Shown: piece after piece, positions 1 to 8,712 of the stretch | How positions within the stretch are numbered: position 1 is the first letter of the stretch | Layout: every line of letters starts with the position of its first letter | From: Cyclobacteriaceae bacterium | GTDB lineage: Bacteria; Bacteroidota; Bacteroidia; Cytophagales; Cyclobacteriaceae | Direction of reading: 5' to 3' | DNA: 31,551 nucleotides | NCBI GenBank assembly: GCA_029882675.1 | Contig: JAOUKJ010000002.1 | Location: 1 to 31,551 of the forward strand | Position numbers and translations under genes: made by a program | Notes under the pieces: generated by a model | Database searches by the model: none | Seen by the model: only the letters and a program-made list of their open reading frames with translations | What the model was told of the DNA's origin: nothing

Positions 1-616
1 GCTCGCCCTCCACATTGACCTCTGCACTTCCTATCCCACTGATATCAATTTCACATTTTTGGCTGCGCAAATTGAATCCATTATACCCTCCGGCCCCCTG
101 CAAATTCAGATGTTGGAATCCGGCCACTCCTGATAATTCCACCACTCCGGCCCCACTGATCGTCAGGTCAAGTTCCCGAACGTCCAGTTCCAGTTCCAGG
201 GCTCCTGCCCCTCCCATATCAATGGTCAGGTAATCCCCTTCCAAAACACCTTCAGTCTCCATTTTACAAGCCCCGCTGATATCAATTTTTTCCAATACAC
301 GGTAGGTCACAACTACTTCTATTCCCTCATCACTACGCAGGAACTCCTCACTGCCAATGTACAAGGTGCTTCCGTGGTTTTCCACCTCAATATAGCGCTC
401 CAGGTTTTCGTCCATCCGGATGTTCACATTTTCCTTTTCCCCCTTTTCCAGTATAACTTTAAATGCTCCACCAATTTCCAGTTTTTTGAAATTATCTACC
501 CGAAAGTTACTGGTAATCATTTCTCCATTACCTCGCTCTCCCTCTCCATAATGCACACAGGAAGAGATTGTAAAAACGCATAAAACGCTGATTGTAAAAA
601 ATAATTTTTTCATCAT
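1..616 (-). CDS. Head GIN domain (DUF2807) lipoprotein, partial
   Basis: This gene reads leftward from an ATG at 616 (or 613) and runs off the window without a stop, so about 204 residues are visible. The N-terminus (MMKKLFFTISVLCVFTISSC) is a signal peptide ending in a lipobox-like Ser-Ser-Cys, suggesting a lipoprotein. The rest has the pattern of the head GIN domain (DUF2807) of Bacteroidota: short beta strands with recurring 'DISGAG', 'LTISGAG', 'LNLQGAGG' and 'IDISGIGSA' motifs, expected to stack as a right-handed beta-helix. These proteins are often called putative autotransporter adhesins, but no function is established. The left end is cut by the window edge, not by a mutation. No perfect TAnnTTTG promoter is visible upstream. 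Confidence 0.85.
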   Translation of the reverse strand, partial: MMKKLFFTISVLCVFTISSCVHYGEGERGNGEMITSNFRVDNFKKLEIGGAFKVILEKGEKENVNIRMDENLERYIEVENHGSTLYIGSEEFLRSDEGIEVVVTYRVLEKIDISGACKMETEGVLEGDYLTIDMGGAGALELELDVRELDLTISGAGVVELSGVAGFQHLNLQGAGGYNGFNLRSQKCEIDISGIGSAEVNVEGE

Positions 617-856
617 ATGGTTGTTTATTGGAAAATTGCACTTGATAATGCACTGTACTTTCTTGCTTATACGTATATTATGGGATAAGGATATAAACAT
701 AACACACAGAATATTTTCAAACTTCGTCCATGATACCTAAATTACTTATCCAATGAACTACTCCGGGGCAGAGCTTCAAAGTATCAAATGGAGATTTTTA
801 ATTTTCCTACCCTGCAGGTCGGGGAGTTAAATTATTTTTTGATTAAATTTACTCAC

Positions 857-1378
857 ATGAAAAAGTTAGCATTTATTTTATTGCTCAGTACCTTAAGTTC
901 TTGTGTTGCTATTGTATTTGAAGAACCGCAACCTAAGGACAATGCCAATATCAAAGGTTTTCCGGATGAAATGATCGGCGATTACTCATTTATTTTGGTT
1001 AGTGATGAAAAGGTGGTGTCCATCGGAAAGAATTATATCGAGTTAGATGATAAACGTGAATATTTTTCAGATTCCATGATGGTGCGCCAGTTTGGCAACA
1101 AGTATATTGTCAATACACAAAACAGGGACAGAGAAGATATTAAAGGAAAATGGGATATCTTCGTCCTGGAAAACAAAGGGTGCGGGATGATCAAAGCCAA
1201 AACATTCGTTTTAAATGACGAGCAGGAGATGCCGGCAGTCAGCGAAACATACCATGCGCACGAAGTTGGTGAAGATGCCAATAAAGCATTGATCATAAAT
1301 CCCAGCCAGGAGGAGTTTATTAAAATGATGGATGATGATCAGGTAACTATGGGTTTGATTCTGGAAAGATTGGAATAG
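857..1378 (+). CDS. Small lipoprotein of unknown function
   Basis: This encodes 173 residues. The start is placed at the ATG at 857, not the in-frame ATG at 788, because translation from 857 begins directly with a lipoprotein signal peptide (MKKLAFILLLSTLSSC) with the lipid-acceptor Cys at residue 16. A near-consensus promoter box (TATTTTTTG, one base longer than TAnnTTTG) at 833-841 would also place the transcript start just before 857. The mature part is hydrophilic, with many charged residues, and I recognise no domain in it. It is likely anchored in the outer or inner membrane facing the periplasm. It converges on the GH3 gene, with 95 bp between the two stops. Confidence 0.75.
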   Translation: MKKLAFILLLSTLSSCVAIVFEEPQPKDNANIKGFPDEMIGDYSFILVSDEKVVSIGKNYIELDDKREYFSDSMMVRQFGNKYIVNTQNRDREDIKGKWDIFVLENKGCGMIKAKTFVLNDEQEMPAVSETYHAHEVGEDANKALIINPSQEEFIKMMDDDQVTMGLILERLE

Positions 1379-1473
1379 ATTTCTTTATTATGGTGGCACC
1401 AACGCAGAAGGGCTGGCAAAGATTCTTTGATAAACGAGGCTGAATTTATTTAATTCAACACTTCCCTATTGAC

Positions 1474-2568
1474 CTAAAAAGTAGCTGCTATCCGGGCTTT
1501 TAATAGCATAATCCGGCGGTAGGACTCCCTTATTCTGTATTCACTTATTTCACCGGATTGAACCAGATCACGGATGGTAGCATGGACTTTCATCGCACTA
1601 CTTTCGCGGGTGTCCGGCAAATTATGGCTAAAAGAAACGATATCAATGCCCGCATTGATGGCCAGTTTAAGTGACTCCCGCAACCCGTAATGTTCAGAAA
1701 TGGCTTTCATATGCATATCATCAGAAAATATTACGCCATCGAAGCCCAGGCTGTCACGTAAAACGCCGGTAATGATCGGGCGGGATAAGGTACCCGGGTT
1801 GCCGCTGGGATCAAGTTTTCGATTGACAATATGGGCTGACATGATTGCATCGACTTTACCCCGCATGATTAAAATTCCATAGGGGTACAATTCATCGTCG
1901 GTCCAGTAGTTGGTGACATCAGCAACACCCAGGTGAGTATCAGCCCTGGAGCTACCGTGACCGGGAAAATGTTTCAATGCGGTCATTACCCCATAAAAGC
2001 GATGGGCATCGATAAAAGCAGATGCATGGAGTACTACTGAATCAGGATCCGGGGAAAACGCCCTGCCATACTTTGCAATGATTGGGTTGTCGGGATTGCT
2101 TTCCAGGTCTACCACGGGGCCAAAGTTCATATTTATCCCCAATCCGGCCATTGTTGCAGCCATCAATTCGGTATAGAAAAGTGTTGAATCCAGGCTGCCT
2201 GTTTTTCCCAGGTACTGATGTGTTACAGAGCGGGGAAATCCATACTTTGGCTTCAGTCGATTCACTCTTCCGCCCTCCTGATCAATGGCAATGAACAGCG
2301 GTATTTCTGTTGCATTTTGCAAAGAAGTGGTCATTTTTTTCAATTCTACCCAGGAATCATTTTTTGCAATATTTTTCTCAAAGAGTATCACCGTACCTGC
2401 CTTTCCTTCTTTCACGGCCTTCACCGTTTCGTTCGTTGCATCAACAGAAGTGCCATTAACCCCAATAAGTATCATTTGGCCAATCATGATATCCAGGCTA
2501 TCACTTTGTGCCTGCATTTGTCCAAATAATGTTAATGCAAAAAAGGTTGTAAATAATAATTTACGCAT
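1474..2568 (-). CDS. Secreted glycoside hydrolase family 3, beta-N-acetylhexosaminidase-like
   Basis: This 364-residue protein starts with a cleavable signal peptide ending in 'MQAQ'. The GH3 barrel motifs appear in order: 'FIAIDQEGGRVNRL' near residue 95, 'GPVVDL' near 150, 'KHFPGHG' near 200 followed by 'ADTHLGVADV', and 'VIFSDDMHMKAI' near 284. The first Asp of the SDDM motif is the expected nucleophile. The Asp-Thr-His after KHFPGHG matches the Asp-His dyad that serves as acid/base in NagZ-type enzymes. This points to hydrolysis of beta-linked N-acetylglucosamine, as in peptidoglycan or chitin fragments, but the substrate is inferred. NagZ itself is often cytoplasmic; here the signal peptide sends the enzyme to the periplasm or surface. 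It lies 14 bp after the porP-like gene and is the last gene of that operon. Confidence 0.88.
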   Translation of the reverse strand: MRKLLFTTFFALTLFGQMQAQSDSLDIMIGQMILIGVNGTSVDATNETVKAVKEGKAGTVILFEKNIAKNDSWVELKKMTTSLQNATEIPLFIAIDQEGGRVNRLKPKYGFPRSVTHQYLGKTGSLDSTLFYTELMAATMAGLGINMNFGPVVDLESNPDNPIIAKYGRAFSPDPDSVVLHASAFIDAHRFYGVMTALKHFPGHGSSRADTHLGVADVTNYWTDDELYPYGILIMRGKVDAIMSAHIVNRKLDPSGNPGTLSRPIITGVLRDSLGFDGVIFSDDMHMKAISEHYGLRESLKLAINAGIDIVSFSHNLPDTRESSAMKVHATIRDLVQSGEISEYRIRESYRRIMLLKARIAATF

Positions 2569-2582
2569 ACTGATGGGGTCGT

Positions 2583-3788
2583 TTATCTGTTGGGTTTAGG
2601 TCGCTTTTTCTTGCTTTTTTTCTGATAGCTCTTGTGATTGGTCTTTCTGCGCTTTTTTGAACTAAAAGTGGTGTTTTTGCTTTTAGCCCCGCTCTTTTTC
2701 TTAAAATGAGTACTTCGGGAGGAATTGTTCAGTTTATTTGAACTACTCATCCGGTATGAAGGCGACTTAATGTAATTTCGGTTTAGCTTTTTCTTGAATT
2801 TGGAACTGGATGCCGACATGGGTTTTTTTCCAAGTTTATTGCTCGACATTGACTTTCGCCTGAAAGCAATAGATTGTTTCATCACGTCTCCTGAATTCCG
2901 GGTATTTTTGTAATATTTGTCATCCCAAAAATCCATACGCAGGGTGATTTCGTGCGTCCCGCCTATTTCTTTCTGTAATCCGGATCCAAACATTTCGAAA
3001 CTATATCCTACCAGGTATTTTTTCAAAAATTTAAGCCCGGTAGACGCGTGAATCACCCCTCCGGAACGATACGAAGCACCCAGTGTAACGGCCTCTTTGA
3101 ATGTATAGTAAAGCCCGGCGTCCCATTGGTTTGACTCAGTTGAAAGTTTCCTGTAAACAAATGTAGGTTCCAGCACATGGTCTTCCATCAACTCAAGGTT
3201 TAGATTGATGAAACCGGTATAAAACTGGGATAGGTGTGTGGAAAAATTAGTCAGCCCAAAGGCTGTAGCCAGCCTGTTGGAGGCCAATCCCACATTAAAG
3301 AATTTCGTTTTAAAACTTAAACCAAATGAAAAGTCAACGCTGTTTCTGCTTCCGGGATCAGTGAGCATATTATCACCCTCATGCAGTGGGTTGAGTCTGG
3401 AGGTATTAATTCTAAGGTTGGTGAATTCACTTGAAAGGCCCATGGAAAGGCTCATATCATTAGGCAACGGCAAATGGTAGGCGAATGCGCCCGTAGCATA
3501 CAGATTATCCGTGATTCCAATCCTTTCGTTAACCAGATTAAAACCCGTTCCGAACTTATGATAACCAAAAGGAGTGTGTGCACTGATAAAATTGGTAAGT
3601 GGAGCCCCCGGCGCACCGTTCCAATAGGTGCGGTTTGAAAACGTAATAGAGCCCATGCCATCACCGGCTACAGAAGGGTTATACAAAAACGAATTGGTGA
3701 GCTTTTGACTGAATAATGGTAAATCCTGAGCAATTGAATATTCAGACACCAAGATCAAAAACACGACTAATAAAAAAAGTCTTTTCAT
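2583..3788 (-). CDS. PorP/SprF family type IX secretion membrane protein with basic C-terminal tail
   Basis: This encodes 401 residues with a signal peptide ending in 'SIAQDLPLFSQ'. The next ~290 residues have the PorP/SprF pattern: 'LFSQKLTNSFLYNPSVAGDG' near the start, then alternating beta strands ending at 'HEITLRMDFW'. PorP/SprF proteins are outer-membrane components tied to T9SS secretion and surface attachment of large adhesins, and their genes usually sit beside the partner adhesin, as here. The ATG overlaps the adhesin stop by 4 bp (ATGA), so translation is probably coupled. The unusual part is residues ~295-401: about one third Lys/Arg (26 K and 10 R in 107), rich in Ser, with one acidic residue. 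The family normally ends soon after the last strand, so this is an added tail. Confidence 0.88.
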   Translation of the reverse strand: MKRLFLLVVFLILVSEYSIAQDLPLFSQKLTNSFLYNPSVAGDGMGSITFSNRTYWNGAPGAPLTNFISAHTPFGYHKFGTGFNLVNERIGITDNLYATGAFAYHLPLPNDMSLSMGLSSEFTNLRINTSRLNPLHEGDNMLTDPGSRNSVDFSFGLSFKTKFFNVGLASNRLATAFGLTNFSTHLSQFYTGFINLNLELMEDHVLEPTFVYRKLSTESNQWDAGLYYTFKEAVTLGASYRSGGVIHASTGLKFLKKYLVGYSFEMFGSGLQKEIGGTHEITLRMDFWDDKYYKNTRNSGDVMKQSIAFRRKSMSSNKLGKKPMSASSSKFKKKLNRNYIKSPSYRMSSSNKLNNSSRSTHFKKKSGAKSKNTTFSSKKRRKTNHKSYQKKSKKKRPKPNR

Positions 3789-6700
3789 TCCTTTAAAAGG
3801 GTTATGGTCATTGAATATACTTCTTCCTGTTCAGGTATTTTAACAATGCAAAGGTAATGGCCCGCTGGCAATATCTCCCCACCAGCATTGGAAAAATCCC
3901 AATCGTTGGCATAGTTATTAAATTCAGCGACCTTGACACCCCATCGATCTATTACGACAACTTGATTACCCAGGTAAAAGTCAATATTATCGATGTGGAG
4001 CAGGTCATTTACTCCATCACCGTTGGCCGTTACCACATTTCTAATCAATATTTTTTCGACTTCAATGACATTGGCATTCACCTGAACTGATCGTGTGCAG
4101 CCATCGGTAGCCAGTACATTGGCCGTCACGACATAGGTTCCCGGTGTGGCATAAGCATGGGTAGCATCGGTAAGGTTTAAGGTAGTGCCATCACCCATGT
4201 CCCAGTTAACACTTTCAACAGGCACGCTGGCATCCACATAAAAAGCTGCATCACGCGTAGCATATATTTGATCCTGAGTCACGATGTTGGCATCAAACCC
4301 GGGATTAACGGTAACGGCTGTTGTGATGGGCGCTGAAGTCCCACAAGAATTAGTAGATGTTACGGATATGTCTCCACCTGTGGCACTTGTGGCCAGATCA
4401 ATGGTGACCTGTGCAGTGCCATCTCCTGATGACAGGGTAAAACCCGCAGGTAAAATCCAGTTAAAAGTGACATTACCCGGATCAGCCACACTAAAAACCA
4501 GGCCTGACTCTCCCTGACAGACGGTAGTATTACCTGAAATAGTACCACTTAGTTGGGGCTGAGGGTCAATTATCACAGCTACGGTTCCTCCCATGGTCAG
4601 GACTCCACAATTTGAGCTGGCCTCAACCGTATAGTCACCCGGAATATCTGTTGTTGTAAATGACAGGGTATTACCCGTGCCCAAAACAGTTTCCACCGTT
4701 GACGTGCCCCGCTTCAGCACATAATTTATCCCTGCATCAGAGCCATCAAGACCTATATTTACTTTATTGCCACTACCATTGCATATAGCACCTCCCCCGG
4801 TAATGGCATAGGTTTTCATTTCAGCCAAAACGGTAACAATAACAGTGATTGGTGTACCTGTACATGTAGATAATATAGGGGTGATCGTATAAGTTGCCGT
4901 TCCTGATGCGGCTGTGGTCAGGGTAAGCGCCTGGGCGATGGAATTGCCCGAGCCATCCAATGCACCTGACACGCCATCCATCACGACCGTCCAGTCGTAG
5001 GTGGTCAATGGATCGGTACTATTCAAGCCAATACCTGTTGTGCCCCCATTGCATATCGACTCCTCCGCAGGAGAGGCGGTAACATCAGGTAAAACTGCAC
5101 AACCCACCGTTCGGGCACTGCCAATAGCGGATGCTGAAGTATAACAAAGCCCGTTAAGTTCATGTACGGCAACATGATATTCTACACCTTCCTTCAGTCC
5201 ATTCACTGTAACTGCCGTGGCCGAACCACTAAATATTACAAAATTTCCCCCACCCAGGTCAGTCCCGTTTCCAAAGACCGGGTCGGCTGTATATGGTGTC
5301 CCACTGGCTGGGGATATGTCTACAGGAGCCGCTTCCTTCATAATTACCAAACGACCCGAACCACTTCCATTAATCCAGTTTATACGCATAGAAGTGCCTG
5401 TTATATTGGAAAATGTCACATTAGAAGGGGGGGAAGGATTTGCGTTTACACCTATCTTAACGCTTGAAGTGCTAATAACGGCAGGTATACATCCATTCGT
5501 ATCATTTACAGATACTATTGAATAAGTTGTAGTACTTGCAGGTGAAACAGGAATGGGATCACCGTTATTATAATTAGAGACAACCCCTATGCCATTATCG
5601 ATTTCAATCGTAAAAGGTGCTGTTCCTCCTGCAATCACTACAGACAGATCCAGCGTTTCTCCTGCACAAATGGTAGTGGTCGTTGCAGCAATTGCAGCAT
5701 CAGTAGGCACTACAATATTATCAACAATAGATACTTTTGTAGGGATTTTACAGTCTGTTCCTACACGCGTTACAGTTACGGTGTAATCCTGCCCTGACAG
5801 TCCCATGGCCATCAGGGTATTCACTGCTATTTCGGTTCCTGCTTTATCTTTCCAACTAATAGAATATAAAGAAATATCGGCCCCGCCGTCAATGATGATC
5901 TCAGCGGCACCGGTGGGGGAGGAACAGGACAAGTTGTTGAAAGTGGATACAATTTCAACGACCGGCAGAACAGCCAGTTGGGCAATTGTTGCATTCATTG
6001 TACCCGTACATGCAGTGCCATTATCTACTACCTCTACATGGTAATCGCCCCCCTGCAACCCCGTCAATGATGTCACATTAATTCCAACGATAGTCCCCGT
6101 ATTGTCAAGGCCTGCGTACCAGGTAATGGTATATCCTGCAGGATTTGTAATTCCGTTGATGGAAATGCCAATGGCTCCATTGGGGTTGGCGCAAGACTTA
6201 TTGTCTGATGCACTTACCTGGGTCACAACCAGCCCTCCGGCATTATCTACCACATCAACTGAAAAAGGCGTGGACACACATCCTGTGCCATTGTCTGTGA
6301 CAGTGAGCTTGTACGTTCCGCCCTGTAGTCCGGCTATATCTTCCGTAGCTGCAGTAAATCCACCTGGCCCGGTCCATGCAAAGGTAAAACCACCAGACCC
6401 ACCTGTCACGGTAATCGCCAGAGCCCCGTCAGGCGTAATACAACTTGAAACGGGCGTATTGGTGTCAACAGTTATCGCTGGATTCGTGGCAGCGTTGACT
6501 ACAGTAATTACCTGGGTGATCAAACAACCGGAAGGAACATCTTTTAATGTCAACGTATAATCTCCTTCTGGTAGCCCGGTAATATCCTGAGCTGTTGATG
6601 TGAATGTTCCCGGGCCTACCCAGTCATAGGCGTAAGATGCGCCTCCTGAAGGTGTGATGGCCAAAGCGCCATTGGCAGAAGCTCCACAAGACGTATTGGG

Positions 6701-7741
6701 TGTGTTGGCATCTACGGTAATAGATAAGGCCGGTGAATTGTCAGGTATATTCACTGTGGTCGGGGCGCTGTCACAGCCCGTGTCCAGGTTTCTGGCTATT
6801 ACCGTATAATCTCCGGCAACCAGACTGAAAATGTTTTCTCCAAAAGGACCGGAAACCGGACCGGTAAAAGGTGTGGTTATGTCGGTGCCTTCATACCAGG
6901 TATAAGTATAACCATTGGCTGGAGGGGTTGGATCGGTGGCCTCGGCGGTGGCGGTGCCACTCGGTGTAGTACAAGAGGTGTTGCCGGTAGTATTGGTAAA
7001 AGTCACGACAGGCAAAACAAGGGCATCGGCAAGGACAACCGTCCCGATCTGGTCGCAACCTGTATTATCGTCTTTAACGATGATATCATAATTGCCCGGG
7101 GCCAGGTTGATAAAGGATTCGCTAGACGTAACGCTAATCCTGTTTATCGTTCCTGCCGGCCCTGAAAGGCTATAGGAATAAGAAGTAGCTGTGGGATTGG
7201 TGACACTGACATCAATCACCCCATTATAACCTGCTGGATCACAGGAGGTGTTTGGAGAAATATTTGTGGAAAAGTTTGGCGCATCACAAATAGTGATTTG
7301 ATTATCTGTACTTGTACTTGCTGTCGTTGCTGCGCCACCGGCTACCAGGTTTGCTGCACCGGCGGGAATAAAAGCTTCAACTATACCCGGGCCGGTCATT
7401 CCACTAACGGTCACGGCAAAAGTAGTACCATCATTAGGGGCAATTTCAACAACAGTCGCAATTAATGCCCCCGGCGTTGTTGATAAGATAAGGTCAACAT
7501 CAGTAGCGTCAAATCCTGTGACAGCCTCCCCAAAAACTACTTCAAATACAACAGGCCCGGTGTTCACCGGATCAGGTTGCGTGATGGCCTGGTTTATAGT
7601 AACAGTATTAACAAGCAGACTCTTTTCATTGATAGAATTGGTATTCACCTTTCCAAAAATAGCGCCTGCATACAGCAAAATCGCTATCAAAAAAATGCCC
7701 TTCTTGAGTACCCTGTCTTTCCCTCTAATAATCATGGTCAT
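3785..7741 (-). CDS. Large T9SS-secreted repeat adhesin with gliding-motility-type C-terminal domain
   Basis: This 1318-residue protein has an N-terminal signal anchor (hydrophobic residues ~14-30). Next is a bacterial Ig-like domain (~46-160) of the 'VTINQAITQPDPVNTGPVVFEVVFGEAVTGF' type. Six SprB-like repeats of 80-90 residues follow (~165-677), each opening with N/VxSC...P.G and closing with a 'G.Y.V.V.D..TGC' pattern. After these come an Ig-like segment (~680-770), a fibronectin III-like domain (~770-880), PKD-like Ig segments (~880-1140), a PKD domain with 'DMGDGTT' near 1180, and a type B T9SS sorting domain from ~1232 ('NVVTANGDGVNDLLHIDNI', 'VVIDRWGVKVAEF', 'PAGHYLCIVKI'). The family role is surface adhesion or gliding. 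ATGs at 7741 and 7735 are both possible. It is the first gene of the adhesin-porP-GH3 operon. Confidence 0.9.
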   Translation of the reverse strand: MTMIIRGKDRVLKKGIFLIAILLYAGAIFGKVNTNSINEKSLLVNTVTINQAITQPDPVNTGPVVFEVVFGEAVTGFDATDVDLILSTTPGALIATVVEIAPNDGTTFAVTVSGMTGPGIVEAFIPAGAANLVAGGAATTASTSTDNQITICDAPNFSTNISPNTSCDPAGYNGVIDVSVTNPTATSYSYSLSGPAGTINRISVTSSESFINLAPGNYDIIVKDDNTGCDQIGTVVLADALVLPVVTFTNTTGNTSCTTPSGTATAEATDPTPPANGYTYTWYEGTDITTPFTGPVSGPFGENIFSLVAGDYTVIARNLDTGCDSAPTTVNIPDNSPALSITVDANTPNTSCGASANGALAITPSGGASYAYDWVGPGTFTSTAQDITGLPEGDYTLTLKDVPSGCLITQVITVVNAATNPAITVDTNTPVSSCITPDGALAITVTGGSGGFTFAWTGPGGFTAATEDIAGLQGGTYKLTVTDNGTGCVSTPFSVDVVDNAGGLVVTQVSASDNKSCANPNGAIGISINGITNPAGYTITWYAGLDNTGTIVGINVTSLTGLQGGDYHVEVVDNGTACTGTMNATIAQLAVLPVVEIVSTFNNLSCSSPTGAAEIIIDGGADISLYSISWKDKAGTEIAVNTLMAMGLSGQDYTVTVTRVGTDCKIPTKVSIVDNIVVPTDAAIAATTTTICAGETLDLSVVIAGGTAPFTIEIDNGIGVVSNYNNGDPIPVSPASTTTYSIVSVNDTNGCIPAVISTSSVKIGVNANPSPPSNVTFSNITGTSMRINWINGSGSGRLVIMKEAAPVDISPASGTPYTADPVFGNGTDLGGGNFVIFSGSATAVTVNGLKEGVEYHVAVHELNGLCYTSASAIGSARTVGCAVLPDVTASPAEESICNGGTTGIGLNSTDPLTTYDWTVVMDGVSGALDGSGNSIAQALTLTTAASGTATYTITPILSTCTGTPITVIVTVLAEMKTYAITGGGAICNGSGNKVNIGLDGSDAGINYVLKRGTSTVETVLGTGNTLSFTTTDIPGDYTVEASSNCGVLTMGGTVAVIIDPQPQLSGTISGNTTVCQGESGLVFSVADPGNVTFNWILPAGFTLSSGDGTAQVTIDLATSATGGDISVTSTNSCGTSAPITTAVTVNPGFDANIVTQDQIYATRDAAFYVDASVPVESVNWDMGDGTTLNLTDATHAYATPGTYVVTANVLATDGCTRSVQVNANVIEVEKILIRNVVTANGDGVNDLLHIDNIDFYLGNQVVVIDRWGVKVAEFNNYANDWDFSNAGGEILPAGHYLCIVKIPEQEEVYSMTITLLKE

Positions 7742-8056
7742 GGACTTTTAACACCTTCAGATCAATTGTAAAATAGCCTAATTTTATTTAGACGTACAAA
7801 CTTTTATTACGCACATTGGCTAAATGTAACCGCAATATCGAAATAAAAAACGTGATCTGTGTGTTGTTTGGTTTCCGTTATGCTTTTTATGCTATTCAAT
7901 CCTGTCCTTCTGTTTTCTAAAGTAACAATTCACTGAGGTTTACACCCCAGTGAATGAACACGCAGGAAATGAATGCCTCACTTGCCCCATATATTATTTA
8001 TACAATTTACTGGGAACTTATAAGTGCCTTCGTATTTTTGTCTATACCTGCAACAG
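7742..8056. other. Divergent intergenic region with a hairpin
   Basis: This 315-bp gap lies between the adhesin start (minus) and the start of the small membrane protein (plus), so it should hold promoters for both. The plus-strand promoter is the TATTTTTG listed separately. For the adhesin, reading minus, a TTTG near 7800 followed about 21 bp later by TATTTTAC is only a weak candidate. Positions 7928-7955 form a hairpin with an 8-bp perfect stem (ATTCACTG / CAGTGAAT), then GGT/ACC inside it. There is no T-run, so it is not a clear terminator. I see no gene here. Confidence 0.6.
8033..8040 (+). promoter_or_regulatory. TAnnTTTG promoter box (TATTTTTG)
   Basis: This is a perfect match to the Bacteroidota -7 element, ending 16 bp before the ATG at 8057. 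It lies downstream of the alternative ATG at 8024, which argues that the true start is 8057. No clear -33 TTG is visible. Such 8-mers arise by chance every few kb, so the support is its position. Confidence 0.6.
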
Positions 8057-8680
8057 ATGACCTACAACAACAGTCAAGAAAATACAGACCAGATCATTGA
8101 TGATAACAATAATCAGGGCGAAGAGTCTTTAATTACTATCCCTGCAGACCAGGTGAATCCCATGGGATTCAATGCGAGGTATTTTAGTGTTGTCCCTAAA
8201 GAATATGTTGTGTCAAAGGGTAAAGCAAAACTATTCCGACGCGGATTGGTCTTGCTGGTCATTGCAGTGGCGGTCATGGTGTTGTCAATAAAATTTATCC
8301 CCACAGATTTCCCGGAAGACCTGAGGTGGCTTATTCCGCTGATATGGTTACCCCGGATAGCGGCTATTGTCCTTGTTGTCCTGGCTTTTATGCGTATTAA
8401 AGCCACAAAGAAGGTAAAACCTTTTTTGTTGTTTAAGCAGGAGGGGATTTACCCCGCCGAAGACAAGGTCTTGCTATGGGAGCACCTTGAAAAGGCTTTT
8501 GTGAAGTATTCTGCTTTTAGCGACGATGTGTACAACCTGCATCTGGAAACGAAGGAAGAGACCTATGTATATGACCTTGTTGGTGTTGATGAATTTTGTG
8601 AAGATGTAGTAGCCATCATGCATCGGTATTGGAAGAAATATGGACACCCTGCTATTGTCGATGATACGGAGAAAAATTAA
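8057..8680 (+). CDS. Two-membrane-segment protein, possible bacterial PH-like domain
   Basis: This encodes 207 residues. The first ~60 are polar (many Asn, Gln, Asp, Glu). Then come two hydrophobic segments (~72-92, around 'GLVLLVIAVAVMVLSI', and ~105-122, around 'IAAIVLVVLAFM'). The cytoplasmic tail reads 'FKQEGIYPAEDKVLLWEHLEKAFVKYS...YNLHLETKEETYVYDL', followed by a helix. Two transmembrane segments followed by strands with a 'W..L..' motif resemble YcxB/bPH-type membrane proteins, but that is only a fold-level guess. The start at 8057 was chosen over 8024 because a promoter box lies between them. It converges on the sensor kinase gene with 32 bp between stops. Confidence 0.72.
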   Translation: MTYNNSQENTDQIIDDNNNQGEESLITIPADQVNPMGFNARYFSVVPKEYVVSKGKAKLFRRGLVLLVIAVAVMVLSIKFIPTDFPEDLRWLIPLIWLPRIAAIVLVVLAFMRIKATKKVKPFLLFKQEGIYPAEDKVLLWEHLEKAFVKYSAFSDDVYNLHLETKEETYVYDLVGVDEFCEDVVAIMHRYWKKYGHPAIVDDTEKN

Positions 8681-8712
8681 CGGCACTATTCTGGCCTGCA
8701 ACCGTAATGTCT

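Noticed and set aside
5162..6560. Plus-strand ORFs inside the adhesin gene (for example 6102-6560)
   Set aside because: They lie opposite the adhesin's regular repeat coding region, and their protein sequences are Pro/Ser/Val-rich shadows of it without a start context or domain.
7928..7955. Terminator at the hairpin before the small membrane gene
   Set aside because: The stem is good but there is no T-run on either strand and no gene ends toward it, so I kept it only as a hairpin.
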